Source: Methylophilus methylotrophus DSM 46235 = ATCC 53528 (GTDB lineage: Bacteria > Pseudomonadota > Gammaproteobacteria > Burkholderiales > Methylophilaceae). Taken from it: 64,000 nt of DNA. The stretch covers positions 1,283,055 through 1,347,054 of the forward strand of contig NZ_KB905141.1 of assembly GCF_000378225.1 (NCBI RefSeq), written 5' to 3'. The notes beneath the pieces were generated by a model. It ran no database searches. It saw only the letters and a program-made list of their open reading frames with translations, and was not told the origin of the DNA. This document shows, piece by piece, positions 9,111 through 18,035 of this stretch (position 1 is its first letter; each line of letters opens with the position of its first letter). Made by a program: the position numbers and the translations under genes.

Positions 9111-11891
9111 ATGAAAACCCTGCTTCTGGTAGATGGCTCCAGTTACCTTTATCGCGCCTTTCACGCCATGCCTGATTTGCGCAATTCAGCCAATGAACCT
9201 GTGGGCGCGATTCAGGGCGTGCTAAACATGTTACGCCGCCTGCACAAGGACTATCCTTCGGATTACAGCGCTTGTGTGTTTGATGCCAAAGGTAAAACCT
9301 TCCGTGATGACCTGTATCCTGAATACAAGGCAAACCGTGTCAGCATGCCCGATGACCTGCGCGTACAAATCGAACCACTCTACGAAACCATACGCGCCAT
9401 GGGCTGGCCACTCATCATAGAAGAAGGCGTGGAAGCCGATGACGTCATCGGTGCACTGGCCAAACAGGCAGAAAAAGAAGGCATCAGGACCATTATCTCA
9501 ACCGGCGACAAAGACATTACACAGCTGGTCAATGAACATATTACGGTGGTCAATACCATGCGCGATGCCTTCCGTAAAACCGATGACGTACTCGATATTG
9601 CAGGCGTTGAAAACAAGTTTGGCATTCCACCCAGCAAAATTATTGATTACCTGATCCTCGTCGGCGACACTTCAGACAATGTGCCTGGGGTGGAAAAGGT
9701 AGGCCCTAAAACGGCAGTGAAATGGCTGACAGAATATGGCTCATTGGATAACATTATTGCCAATGCCGACAATATCAAAGGCGTGGTGGGTGAAAACCTG
9801 CGCAAGGCCTTGCCATGGCTGCCAACGGCACGTGAGCTGATCACCATCCGCTGTGATATTGGGATTCGTGAACATTTTGACGAACTGATTCCGCAAGTGC
9901 CAGACAAAGTCAAACTGCTGGCTTTGTTTGATCATTTTGAGTTCCGCACCTGGAAACGTGAGCTGGACAAATTGCCCGATGGCGCCACTGCGCCTGTGGT
10001 TGAAAATCCAGCTGCGCCTGTCGCAGCAGCAATCACTACTGATGCAAACAACTCCGCCTCCCTGCCGAGCTATACGCCTGATACGCGCCGCCACTACCAG
10101 ACCATACTGACTGACGCAGACCTGGACAGTTGGCTGGCCAAACTGCAACAAGCCGAACTACTCTGCTTTGATACCGAGACCACCTCACTCGACCCCATGC
10201 AGGCCAAAATTGTCGGCGTCTCGTTTAGCGTGACGCCTGGTGAAGCGGCGTATATCCCGCTCACCCATGATTACTTTGACGCGCCTGTACAACTGGACTT
10301 GATGGCCACCCTAGGCAAACTCAAGCCTATCCTGGAAAACCCAAACATTCAAAAAGTCGGCCAGAACCTGAAATACGATATGCATGTGCTGGCCAATCAT
10401 GGCATTCAACTGCAAGGCATCGCGCATGACACCCTGTTGCAATCGTATGTGTTTGAGAGTCACAAAGGGCACGGCATGGATGAACTCAGCGAGCGCCATC
10501 TTGGCATCGCGCCCATCAGCTACGAAACCGTGGCCGGCAAAGGGGCAAAACAAGTGCCATTCAGCCAGGTCACCGTCGAAGTCGCTGCTGAATATGCCGC
10601 TGAAGATGCCGACATCACCCTGCAATTACATCACGCCCTTTATCCGCAAGTGACGGTGTCAGACAAACTGCGCTTTATTTATGAGCAGGTGGAAATGCCC
10701 AGCATGCAAGTATTGCAACGCATGGAACGTAACGGCGTGCTGATCGACAGCCATATGCTCAACCGCCAGAGCAATGAAATTGGCCTGCGGTTGATGGAGA
10801 TTGAAAAACAGGCATATGAATTGGCCGGGCAACCGTTTAACCTGGGCTCTCCCAAGCAATTGCAAGAAATCCTGTTTGGCAAACTCGGCATCAAGCCGTT
10901 GAAAAAAACGCCTTCCGGCGTACCGAGTACGGACGAAGACGTACTGCAGGAGCTGGCACTGGATTACCCGCTGCCCAAAGTGATTCTGGAGCACCGTAGT
11001 TTAGCCAAGCTTAAATCCACCTACACCGACAAACTGCCAAAAATGATTAATGCGCAAACCGGGCGGGTGCACACCAATTACAACCAGGCGGTTGCCATCA
11101 CTGGCCGCCTGGCCAGCTCTGACCCCAACCTGCAAAACATTCCGGTGCGCACGGCCGAAGGTCGCCGCATCCGCGAAGCCTTTGTGGCGCCCGCGGGTAG
11201 CCAGATCATTTCGGCGGACTATTCGCAGATTGAATTGCGCATCATGGCCCATCTCTCACAAGATGCAGGGATGCTGACCGCCTTTGCCAATAACGAAGAT
11301 ATCCACCGTGCCACCGCCGCCGAAATTTTTGGCGTGGACAAAGCAGCCGTCGACAACGAGCAACGCCGTTATGCCAAGGTCATCAATTTTGGCCTGATCT
11401 ACGGCATGAGTGCGTTTGGCCTGGCGCAAAACCTCAATATCGAGCGCGGCGCGGCAGCTAACTACATTGAGCGCTATTTTGCGCGTTACCCCGGTGTCAA
11501 AGCCTATATGGAAAACACGCGCACGCTGGCCAAACAGCAAGGCTATGTCGAAACCTATTTCGGCAGACGCTTGTGGGTGCCTGAAATCAACAGCGCTAAC
11601 GTACAAAGAAGAAACGGTGCCGAACGTGCCGCCATTAATGCTCCCATGCAAGGTACCGCGGCTGACTTGATCAAGCTGGCCATGATTGCTGTAGACAGGT
11701 GGTTGCGGGAGGAAAAGCTGCAAACTAAACTGATCATGCAGGTACATGATGAGCTGGTGCTAGAAGTACCGGAGACTGAGCTATCCTTGGTTAAAGAGAA
11801 ATTGCCCGCATTGATGCAGGGGGTCGCCACACTGGATGTGCCTTTATTGGCTGAAGTCGGCACTGGTAGTAACTGGGAAAGCGCACATTAA
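9111..11891 (+). CDS. polA: DNA polymerase I
   Basis: The 926-residue enzyme has all three activities. The N-terminal 5'-3' nuclease (about 1-290) has EADDVIG and DTSDNVPGV. The proofreading domain is intact, with DTET at 354-357. The polymerase domain has motif A DYSQIELR (Asp 703), motif B RRYAKVINFGLIYG and motif C HDE (879-881). It removes RNA primers, fills gaps and repairs DNA. A low-complexity Ala/Pro linker (about 295-325) joins the nuclease and exonuclease parts. SD-like AAGAGA precedes the ATG. Length is normal for the family. Confidence 0.97.
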   Translation: MKTLLLVDGSSYLYRAFHAMPDLRNSANEPVGAIQGVLNMLRRLHKDYPSDYSACVFDAKGKTFRDDLYPEYKANRVSMPDDLRVQIEPLYETIRAMGWPLIIEEGVEADDVIGALAKQAEKEGIRTIISTGDKDITQLVNEHITVVNTMRDAFRKTDDVLDIAGVENKFGIPPSKIIDYLILVGDTSDNVPGVEKVGPKTAVKWLTEYGSLDNIIANADNIKGVVGENLRKALPWLPTARELITIRCDIGIREHFDELIPQVPDKVKLLALFDHFEFRTWKRELDKLPDGATAPVVENPAAPVAAAITTDANNSASLPSYTPDTRRHYQTILTDADLDSWLAKLQQAELLCFDTETTSLDPMQAKIVGVSFSVTPGEAAYIPLTHDYFDAPVQLDLMATLGKLKPILENPNIQKVGQNLKYDMHVLANHGIQLQGIAHDTLLQSYVFESHKGHGMDELSERHLGIAPISYETVAGKGAKQVPFSQVTVEVAAEYAAEDADITLQLHHALYPQVTVSDKLRFIYEQVEMPSMQVLQRMERNGVLIDSHMLNRQSNEIGLRLMEIEKQAYELAGQPFNLGSPKQLQEILFGKLGIKPLKKTPSGVPSTDEDVLQELALDYPLPKVILEHRSLAKLKSTYTDKLPKMINAQTGRVHTNYNQAVAITGRLASSDPNLQNIPVRTAEGRRIREAFVAPAGSQIISADYSQIELRIMAHLSQDAGMLTAFANNEDIHRATAAEIFGVDKAAVDNEQRRYAKVINFGLIYGMSAFGLAQNLNIERGAAANYIERYFARYPGVKAYMENTRTLAKQQGYVETYFGRRLWVPEINSANVQRRNGAERAAINAPMQGTAADLIKLAMIAVDRWLREEKLQTKLIMQVHDELVLEVPETELSLVKEKLPALMQGVATLDVPLLAEVGTGSNWESAH

Positions 11892-11951
11892 TCCTTACTA
11901 TGGTATGGTGTTATTTCAAAAAAACCAATTAACAAACAGGAGAAACCCGCA

Positions 11952-12170
11952 ATGAAATCAACACTTATGATAGGCATCATCCTGGTTGCACTCGGTGCAG
12001 CCGGTCTGGTATTCAAAGGCTTTAGTTATGAAAGCAAAGAGACTGTCGCCAAAATTGGCTCACTCGAAGCCAGTGCCGACATCACCAAGGATGTCGAGAT
12101 TCCGCAAGCACTGAGTATCATCGTGCTGGCAGCAGGGGTTGCCATGGTATTGGTCGGATTGAAAAAATAG
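11952..12170 (+). CDS. DUF3185-family two-helix membrane protein
   Basis: A 72-residue protein with a hydrophobic helix at about 4-24, a polar stretch with TVAKIGSLEASADITKDVEIPQ, and a second helix at about 52-69. This layout fits DUF3185. The start has AGGAGAAACCCGCA before the ATG. It lies 60 bases after polA and is followed by its own weak terminator. Function is unknown; the next gene is also a tiny stress-type membrane protein. Confidence 0.75.
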   Translation: MKSTLMIGIILVALGAAGLVFKGFSYESKETVAKIGSLEASADITKDVEIPQALSIIVLAAGVAMVLVGLKK

Positions 12171-12182
12171 AATAAAAAGCTG

Positions 12183-12211
12183 ACTTGCCAGTCTTTTCTG
12201 ACAGGTTTTTC
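12183..12211 (+). terminator. Probable terminator after the DUF3185 gene
   Basis: An imperfect hairpin, ACTTGCCAG with CTGACAGGT (one mismatch, one wobble, loop TCTTTT), is followed by a run of five T. It sits 12 bases after the stop codon. Confidence 0.5.
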
Positions 12212-12286
12212 CTACGCTCTCTGACAGATTACCACGCAGCTTATAGTTAGGATGGGCGCTCATCACAACAACAAGGGAGTACATAC

Positions 12287-12526
12287 ATGCTTTGGACAAT
12301 TGTAGTTGGCATTATCGCGGGTTGGTTGGCAGGCTTGATTATGAAGGGTGATGGCTATGGCCTCATCTGGGACCTGATCCTGGGGATTGCAGGTGCTGTT
12401 GTTGGCGGCTGGTTATTCGGCGCACTCGGCCTGAGTGCAAGCGGCGGCATGGTAGGCAGCATTATCGTAGCGACCATAGGCGCTGTTTTCCTGATTTTCA
12501 TTTCACGTTTATTGCGCTCAGCCTGA
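12287..12526 (+). CDS. GlsB/YeaQ/YmgE-family stress-response membrane protein
   Basis: This 79-residue very hydrophobic protein is rich in glycine and has three membrane helices. The signature segment with WLAGLIMKGDGYG and DLILGIAGAVVGGWLFG is that of the transglycosylase-associated (YeaQ/YmgE) family, which is often induced by stress; its biochemical role is unknown. AAGGGAGTACATAC precedes the ATG. A strong terminator follows, so it is likely monocistronic. Confidence 0.88.
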   Translation: MLWTIVVGIIAGWLAGLIMKGDGYGLIWDLILGIAGAVVGGWLFGALGLSASGGMVGSIIVATIGAVFLIFISRLLRSA

Positions 12527-12540
12527 TTGCAATCCAGAAC

Positions 12541-12573
12541 AAAAGGCGATGACTTAGGTCATCGCCTTTTTTG
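12541..12573 (+). terminator. Strong terminator after the GlsB-family gene
   Basis: A perfect 13-bp stem (12541-12553 with 12558-12570, arms AAAAGGCGATGAC/GTCATCGCCTTTT) with a four-base loop runs into a T tract. The A/T flanks make it usable in both directions. Confidence 0.9.
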
Positions 12574-12646
12574 TTGTCCTCAAAACCTGTTTGGGGACGA
12601 ACGTCTGGTGAGGTAATATTTCGCAACTTATTCACTCTGTTGACCT

Positions 12647-13399
12647 ATGCGCTCATTCGGCATTTATATTATTGGTGATGAAATCCTGTCTGGCAAACGG
12701 CAGGATGCTCACTTGAACAAGGTGATTTCATTGCTTTCGGCACGCGGCCTGCACTTAAGCTGGGCCCATTTTATTGGGGATATTCCGGAACAGATCACCT
12801 CGCATCTTAAAGCCAGCATGGCGCGTGGTGATGTGGTGTTCAGTTTTGGCGGCATTGGCGCCACGCCTGATGACCATACGCGGCAATGCGCCGCTGCGGC
12901 AGCGGGCGTGCCTATTGAACGACATGTCGGTGCGGTTGCCAATATTGAAGCCCATTATGGTGAAGCGGCTTACCCTAAACGGGTGCTGATGGCAGACTTT
13001 CCACAAGGATGTGACCTGATCCCCAACCCGGTCAACCGCGTGGCAGGGTTTAGTCTGCGAGAACATTACTTTGTGCCGGGCTTTCCCGAAATGGCTCATC
13101 CCATGATTGAATGGGTGCTGGAGACTTATTACAGCCAGCTTTTTCACGCCAATGACTACCTGGAACAATCCATCGTGGTGACCGAGGCTGGGGAAAGTGA
13201 CTTGATTGATTTGATGCACGAAATATTGAGGCAATACCCGGAATTAAAGCTGTTTAGTTTACCCAGAACCAATCAGCGCAGAACCACCGAAGTTGGGTTA
13301 AAAGGTGCGAGTGCACGAGTGATGTTGGGAATGACTGATTTAAAGGCAGGGGTGACAGCGCTGGGTTACCCTTGGCATGCCAGCCTACCATCGCCATGA
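12647..13399 (+). CDS. CinA/MogA-fold competence-damage protein, short form
   Basis: The 250-residue protein has the MoaB/MogA-like domain of the CinA family: GDEILSGKRQDAHL near the start and FSFGGIGATPDDHTR near residue 66. It lacks the C-terminal nicotinamide-nucleotide amidase domain of full CinA. Members are related to molybdopterin-binding and FAD/ADP-ribose pyrophosphatase-type enzymes, but the substrate here is unknown. Its TGA overlaps the ATG of the next gene (ATGA at 13396-13399), implying translational coupling. Confidence 0.82.
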   Translation: MRSFGIYIIGDEILSGKRQDAHLNKVISLLSARGLHLSWAHFIGDIPEQITSHLKASMARGDVVFSFGGIGATPDDHTRQCAAAAAGVPIERHVGAVANIEAHYGEAAYPKRVLMADFPQGCDLIPNPVNRVAGFSLREHYFVPGFPEMAHPMIEWVLETYYSQLFHANDYLEQSIVVTEAGESDLIDLMHEILRQYPELKLFSLPRTNQRRTTEVGLKGASARVMLGMTDLKAGVTALGYPWHASLPSP

Positions 13400-14055
13400 C
13401 GAAAAAAAGAAAAAAATCAACAAGCACTCCCCACGCCAACCCAGTACAAGGCGTTGTTCCAGTCCAAGCGCTTCCCAGGCATGTTTTGTTTCTTTTGGCA
13501 TTACTCACAGTGCAATGTCTGCTTTTGCTTTGGGCGCTGGCACATCACTTTATTCCCAGTGCGGCTTGGCAAAGCGCTGGCTTTTACTGCAACCTGTTGA
13601 TAAGTGCGATGGTGACAGGTGCTTTTTACTGCTTGATGTGGCGTCAGCGAAAAGCTGACCTCTCACGCTACAAGCAGCTATTTTTAATAGTGTGCAGCCC
13701 GGTACTGCTATATTTTTTAGGATATTTTTCACTGATCTACGGGGCCGGTGATGTGTATACCCAACTCACAGGCATGCCAGCAACCATAGAGGACCATTGG
13801 CAGAAAAATAGCGATGATGCAGCACGTTTTGAACAAGAATATATCGCTGCGGGGGTATATGAAAAACGTTATTTTGATAATCGAAAAGGCTGTATCACGC
13901 GATTATCAAGCCCCATGCTTGCTCGAGGGTTTCCCGTCTATTTTTGCGTTGAGGGGAGAACGTTTGCCAGCCTCCCCCTTGAAATTCCCGTGACTATGCA
14001 TGGCTTGCAAAGTCAGGCAGGCTTTGATTTACAGCATGTGGATTATCAGCGATAG
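13396..14055 (+). CDS. Unrecognised membrane-anchored protein
   Basis: I do not recognise this 219-residue protein. A basic N terminus (TKKRKK) is followed by three hydrophobic segments at about 30-50, 63-83 and 96-114, then a soluble part of about 105 residues with several aromatic residues and two cysteines (GCITR, FCVEG) that could form a disulfide if periplasmic. I chose the ATG at 13396 because it overlaps the stop of the preceding gene; an in-frame upstream start at 13372 is less likely. A YkgJ-type gene follows 12 bases later, so the three genes probably form one unit. Confidence 0.6.
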   Translation: MTKKRKKSTSTPHANPVQGVVPVQALPRHVLFLLALLTVQCLLLLWALAHHFIPSAAWQSAGFYCNLLISAMVTGAFYCLMWRQRKADLSRYKQLFLIVCSPVLLYFLGYFSLIYGAGDVYTQLTGMPATIEDHWQKNSDDAARFEQEYIAAGVYEKRYFDNRKGCITRLSSPMLARGFPVYFCVEGRTFASLPLEIPVTMHGLQSQAGFDLQHVDYQR

Positions 14056-14067
14056 GTAAAAGCAGCC

Positions 14068-14355
14068 GTGAAATCCACTTCCTTGATAAATTGCAAAGCA
14101 GGCTGCGGCGCATGCTGTATCGCTCCCAGCATTCATAGTCCCATCCCGGGCATGCCCAACGGCAAGCCAGCAGGTGTACCTTGTGTTAATTTAACACAAG
14201 ATTTTAAATGCCAATTGTTTGGCAAGCCAGAACGGCCTACATTTTGCGGCAGCTTGCAACCCAGCCTCGAAATGTGCGGGCAAGCTAATCAATCCCGCGA
14301 GTATGCAATCGAATGGCTGAGTGCTTTGGAGTTAGCAACCCAGCCCGACCGTTAA
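14068..14355 (+). CDS. YkgJ-family cysteine-cluster protein
   Basis: A 95-residue protein with the Cys pattern of the YkgJ family (CKAGCGACC near residues 9-17, then CVNL, CQLF, FCGS and MCGQ), which is thought to bind zinc or an Fe-S cluster. The middle has the conserved [11 protein letters not shown] and [13 protein letters not shown]. Function is unknown. Its stop codon overlaps by four bases the end of lgt on the other strand (14352-14355). Confidence 0.82.
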   Translation: MKSTSLINCKAGCGACCIAPSIHSPIPGMPNGKPAGVPCVNLTQDFKCQLFGKPERPTFCGSLQPSLEMCGQANQSREYAIEWLSALELATQPDR

Positions 14356-15143
14356 TGCTTGCGATACGACCAGCGCATCATCAAGATGCCGGTCAAAATC
14401 ATGGGCACGCACAACCATTGGCCCATACTCAGGCCCAATGACAGCAATCCTAAAAAGCTATCAGGCTCTCGCGTGAATTCGACCAGGAAGCGAAAGCTGC
14501 CGTAGCAGAGCAGGAACATGGCAGAGATGGCACCAACTGGGCGTTTTTTGCCTGCAAAAGTCCACAGCACCACAAACAGCACAATGCCTTCTAATGCAAA
14601 CTCATATAGTTGCGAGGGATGGCGCGCCAGGTGATCGACCGCGGGAAATACCATGCCCCAGTCAGCGTTGGTTGGGCGCCCCCATAGCTCGGCATTGATA
14701 AAATTACCCAGGCGGCCCGCGCCCAGTCCGATCGGGACCAAAGGGGCGACGAAATCCATTAACTGCAACCACGCCACGCCACGCTTGCGCGCGAACAGCG
14801 CCATGGCGACCATGACACCAATAAACCCACCATGAAACGACATCCCGCCTTGCCACAGGGCAAAAATCTCCAGCGGATGCTGCAAAAAGTAAGCTGGTTG
14901 ATAAAATAGCACATACCCCAACCGTCCGCCCAAGACCACGCCCAGCGCGATATAAAACAGCATATCGTCGGGATCTCGTTCCTGCCAGGGAGAAGCGGGG
15001 TCTATTTTGCGCAACCGCTTGACCTGATATTGCCCCAACCACAAGCCACCAAAAAATCCAACCAGGTACATCAAGCCATACCAGTGGATACCAAAACTGC
15101 CGATTTGCAATGCGATGGGGTTAAATCCAGGATGGGTAAACAT
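14352..15143 (-). CDS. lgt: Prolipoprotein diacylglyceryl transferase
   Basis: This 263-residue inner-membrane enzyme transfers diacylglyceryl from phosphatidylglycerol to the lipobox cysteine of prolipoproteins, the first step of lipoprotein maturation. The family signature [16 protein letters not shown] and the downstream HPSQLYEF are intact, and about seven membrane helices are visible. Substrates in this window include the two lipobox-bearing components of the RND efflux system. Length is typical. Confidence 0.96.
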   Translation of the reverse strand: MFTHPGFNPIALQIGSFGIHWYGLMYLVGFFGGLWLGQYQVKRLRKIDPASPWQERDPDDMLFYIALGVVLGGRLGYVLFYQPAYFLQHPLEIFALWQGGMSFHGGFIGVMVAMALFARKRGVAWLQLMDFVAPLVPIGLGAGRLGNFINAELWGRPTNADWGMVFPAVDHLARHPSQLYEFALEGIVLFVVLWTFAGKKRPVGAISAMFLLCYGSFRFLVEFTREPDSFLGLLSLGLSMGQWLCVPMILTGILMMRWSYRKH

Positions 15144-15205
15144 GCCGACTCACCGTGAAAAAAACTGCATTATACCTGCTGTCAGCGCAGTGACGTGGAT
15201 ATGAC

Positions 15206-16468
15206 TCAGAGGCTGTGCGCATTGCCAGGCATTTGCCATACTGCCAGCAGGCTGATCACGGCCATCAATGACATATAGCCACCCACCCAGGGCAGACCGC
15301 CCAGTTGCACCAGGCTTTGCGCAATCGCAGGTGCAAATGAAGCGCCTAAAATGCCGCCTAACTGGTAACTCAAACCCGCACCGCTGTATCGCACCGCGAC
15401 GGGGAACTGTTCAGGTAAGAATGCCCCCATGGGTGCAAAGGTCACCCCCATCAAAAATAGTGCGGCGAACAGGAAAAGCAAAATCCATAGCCAGTCACCG
15501 CTACCCAGCATGGGCGTCAGGGTAAACCCCAACACAATCGCCAGCAACTGCCCACACATCAGTACAGGACGCCTGCCCAGCCGATCTGACCACCCGGCAG
15601 CAAACGGGGTGGCGATTGCCATCCCAATCACGGCAATACACAGCAACGCCAGGAAAACGGGCCGCGCAATATGCAGGGTTTGTGTACCATAACTCAGGCA
15701 AAAGACGGTGGCTGTATAAAACAGGTGGTAACACACCGCCATGGCCAGCGCGCCGAGCACAATGGCGCGCCCATGCTTAAATACCAAGGTTTTCAAAGGC
15801 CAGCGATGTAAACGTTGGGTGGACTGTGCCTGCGCAAATACCGGCGTTTCGGCCAGTTTAAACCTGACATATAAACCTACCATCACTAATGCTGCACTGA
15901 TGATGAAGGGTACGCGCCAGCCCCATTGTTCAAATTGGTGTTCACTTAGCCCTACGTTGAGCCCCAGAAATGTCAGCGTCGCCAGTAAAAAACCAATCGA
16001 AGGACCCAGCTGCGGAAACATACCATACCAGCCACGCTTGCCTGGCGGTGCATATTCGGTGGCAAGCAATGCAGCGCCAGCCCATTCACCGCCCAACCCT
16101 ATGCCTTGGCCAAAACGCAAGAGACACAGGCAGATGGGCGCCCAAATACCCCAAGTCGCATACCCGGGTAACAAACCAATCAAAAAGGTGGATGTACCCA
16201 TCACGAGTAATGAAGCGGCCAACGTGGCTTTACGACCAATGCGATCGCCAAAATGGCCAAATAATAATGCACCCACCGGCCGCGCAATAAAGGCCAGGCC
16301 AAACGTTAATAAGGCATTTAAAGACTGGACAGAAGGATCACTGGCTGGAAAAAATACCTGACCAATCACTAGCGCTGCAGCCATGGCGTAAATATAAAAA
16401 TCGTAAAATTCGATGGCGGTGCCGATAAAGCTGGCAAAGGCGATGCGGGATAAGGAAGGAGAATGCAT
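15206..16468 (-). CDS. MFS transporter, metabolite:H+ symporter (MHS) family
   Basis: The 420-residue, roughly 12-helix protein has the MHS signatures FIARPVGALLFGHFGDRIGRK after helix 2 and RFGQGIGLGGEWAGAALLATEYAPPGKRG around helices 4-5, as in KgtP, ProP and ShiA. These carry organic acids, betaines or shikimate with protons. The substrate cannot be set from sequence. It stands alone between lgt and the efflux operon, whose terminator precedes it. Confidence 0.88.
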   Translation of the reverse strand: MHSPSLSRIAFASFIGTAIEFYDFYIYAMAAALVIGQVFFPASDPSVQSLNALLTFGLAFIARPVGALLFGHFGDRIGRKATLAASLLVMGTSTFLIGLLPGYATWGIWAPICLCLLRFGQGIGLGGEWAGAALLATEYAPPGKRGWYGMFPQLGPSIGFLLATLTFLGLNVGLSEHQFEQWGWRVPFIISAALVMVGLYVRFKLAETPVFAQAQSTQRLHRWPLKTLVFKHGRAIVLGALAMAVCYHLFYTATVFCLSYGTQTLHIARPVFLALLCIAVIGMAIATPFAAGWSDRLGRRPVLMCGQLLAIVLGFTLTPMLGSGDWLWILLFLFAALFLMGVTFAPMGAFLPEQFPVAVRYSGAGLSYQLGGILGASFAPAIAQSLVQLGGLPWVGGYMSLMAVISLLAVWQMPGNAHSL

Positions 16469-16513
16469 GGCAGCATCTTAAAGTGGCCTTGACGGTTTTG
16501 CAAAGCAGGAAAC

Positions 16514-16551
16514 AAAAAACCGGGAATGCCTGATGGGCAATCCCGGTTTTT
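16514..16551 (-). terminator. Terminator of the RND efflux operon
   Basis: The stem CCGGGA-x-TGCC / GGCA-x-TCCCGG (one internal mismatch) with a TGAT loop is flanked by A6 and T5 runs, so it works on either strand. It lies just downstream of the outer-membrane channel gene on the minus strand. Confidence 0.85.
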
Positions 16552-16571
16552 GTTGATCAGGCACTGAAGAA

Positions 16572-18035
16572 TTACTTTTTGTAATACTCTTCCTGTTTCA
16601 CGGTTTCGGGTTTCCAGCCGCCTCCTAATGCCTTGAATAAATCAACGGTGGCAATCAAGGTGTTTTGACGGCTTTGTACCAACGCCTGGGTGGCTTCGTT
16701 GTGATTACGTTGTGCATCCAGCACTTCCAGATAGCTGGTGTAACCTGCCTGGTAGCGGTTCTGGGCGACGGCCAGAATATTGGCGGTCGTTTTCTCCTTG
16801 GACTGGGCCAGCAACTCCTGCTCACGATACTGACTGGTATTCGACAACGCATCGCTCACTTCAGTAAAGGCCGTCTGCAAGGTATTTTGGTAACTTGCCA
16901 GCGTTTGCTTCTGTTGTGCCGTGGCCTGGTCTTCACGGGCTTTGAGGCGTCCGCCGTTAAAGATTGGCAGGTTTATATCCAACCCCAGTGACCAGACGCG
17001 CGCCGGAGATTTCAGCAAATTGTTGAGCGCAATACTTTCAGCACCGTAGGTTCCGGTCAGTGAAATGCTTGGGTAAAAGGCTGCGCGCGCGACCCCAATG
17101 TTGGCATTCGCCGCAATCATGGCCTGCTCTGCCTGACGCACATCCGGCCGAGCTTCCATCAATGCTGAAGGCAGGCCGGTTGGCGGTGTGACCGGGGCTG
17201 GCATAGCCATCAGGTCACCTGCCGGAATTTTCAAGCCAAGATCAGTGGTGAGTAAGCCAAGTTGGTGCTCACTTAAAGCACGCTGTCTTTTCAGTTCCAG
17301 TGCCTGTGTTTGCAACGTGGTCACCACCAATTCTGCCTGGTGCGCATCAAGAACAGTAGCGATGCCGCCTTCAACCCTGCGCTTCGCCAAGTCAAAACTA
17401 TCCTGTGCCGTTTTGAGGTTTTGCTCATTAACGCGCAGTTGGGCATCCAGGCTGCGTATCATCAGGTAATGGTTGGTCACCAGACTGGAAAGAGACCAGG
17501 TCACCGATTCCTTTGCGTAACGACTTGACAGCAGTTGTGCACGCGCAGCCTCATTTGCGCGGCGCAACCTGCCCCAGAAATCGAGCTCGTAGCTACCGTT
17601 CAAGCCGATTTTATAGGTTTTACGCGGATTTTCGCCAAACACCGGGAAAATCCCTGATTCAGTCACCCGGTTACGTATGCCTGAACCTGTCGCTGTCACA
17701 GTGGGCAACAAGTTGGAACCACTTTCGCGTGCAAAGGCATCGGCTTCTTCAATGCGTGCAATCGCTGACTGCAAATTGTTGTTTTTTGCCAGCGCAGTTT
17801 CTACCAGCTGGTTGAGCTGGCTGTCATTAAACAGTGTCCACCATTGTTGCAGCGCCAGTTGTTGCTCCTGGGTCATCTGGCTCGCCTGGCCATCCGTATA
17901 TTGGGTCGGCACTTGTGGTTCAGGACGTGAGTAGAATGGCCCCAGCACCTGGCAACCTGCCAGTGACAGGGTAGCAAGCCCTAACAGCAATGACTGTTGT
18001 AACGGTTTTAATGTCAATTTAATCGTCGGTTTCAT
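16572..18035 (-). CDS. NodT-family outer-membrane efflux channel (RND OMF)
   Basis: The 487-residue lipoprotein has a lipobox LSLAGC near residue 28 and the two repeated outer-membrane-factor domains of the NodT/OprM family (ARIEEADAFARESGSNLLPTV in the first half, ARAAFYPSISLTG in the second). It forms the trimeric TolC-like exit duct for the pump encoded immediately upstream; the ATG overlaps the end of the pump gene by four bases. It is the last gene of the three-gene efflux operon. Confidence 0.95.
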   Translation of the reverse strand: MKPTIKLTLKPLQQSLLLGLATLSLAGCQVLGPFYSRPEPQVPTQYTDGQASQMTQEQQLALQQWWTLFNDSQLNQLVETALAKNNNLQSAIARIEEADAFARESGSNLLPTVTATGSGIRNRVTESGIFPVFGENPRKTYKIGLNGSYELDFWGRLRRANEAARAQLLSSRYAKESVTWSLSSLVTNHYLMIRSLDAQLRVNEQNLKTAQDSFDLAKRRVEGGIATVLDAHQAELVVTTLQTQALELKRQRALSEHQLGLLTTDLGLKIPAGDLMAMPAPVTPPTGLPSALMEARPDVRQAEQAMIAANANIGVARAAFYPSISLTGTYGAESIALNNLLKSPARVWSLGLDINLPIFNGGRLKAREDQATAQQKQTLASYQNTLQTAFTEVSDALSNTSQYREQELLAQSKEKTTANILAVAQNRYQAGYTSYLEVLDAQRNHNEATQALVQSRQNTLIATVDLFKALGGGWKPETVKQEEYYKK

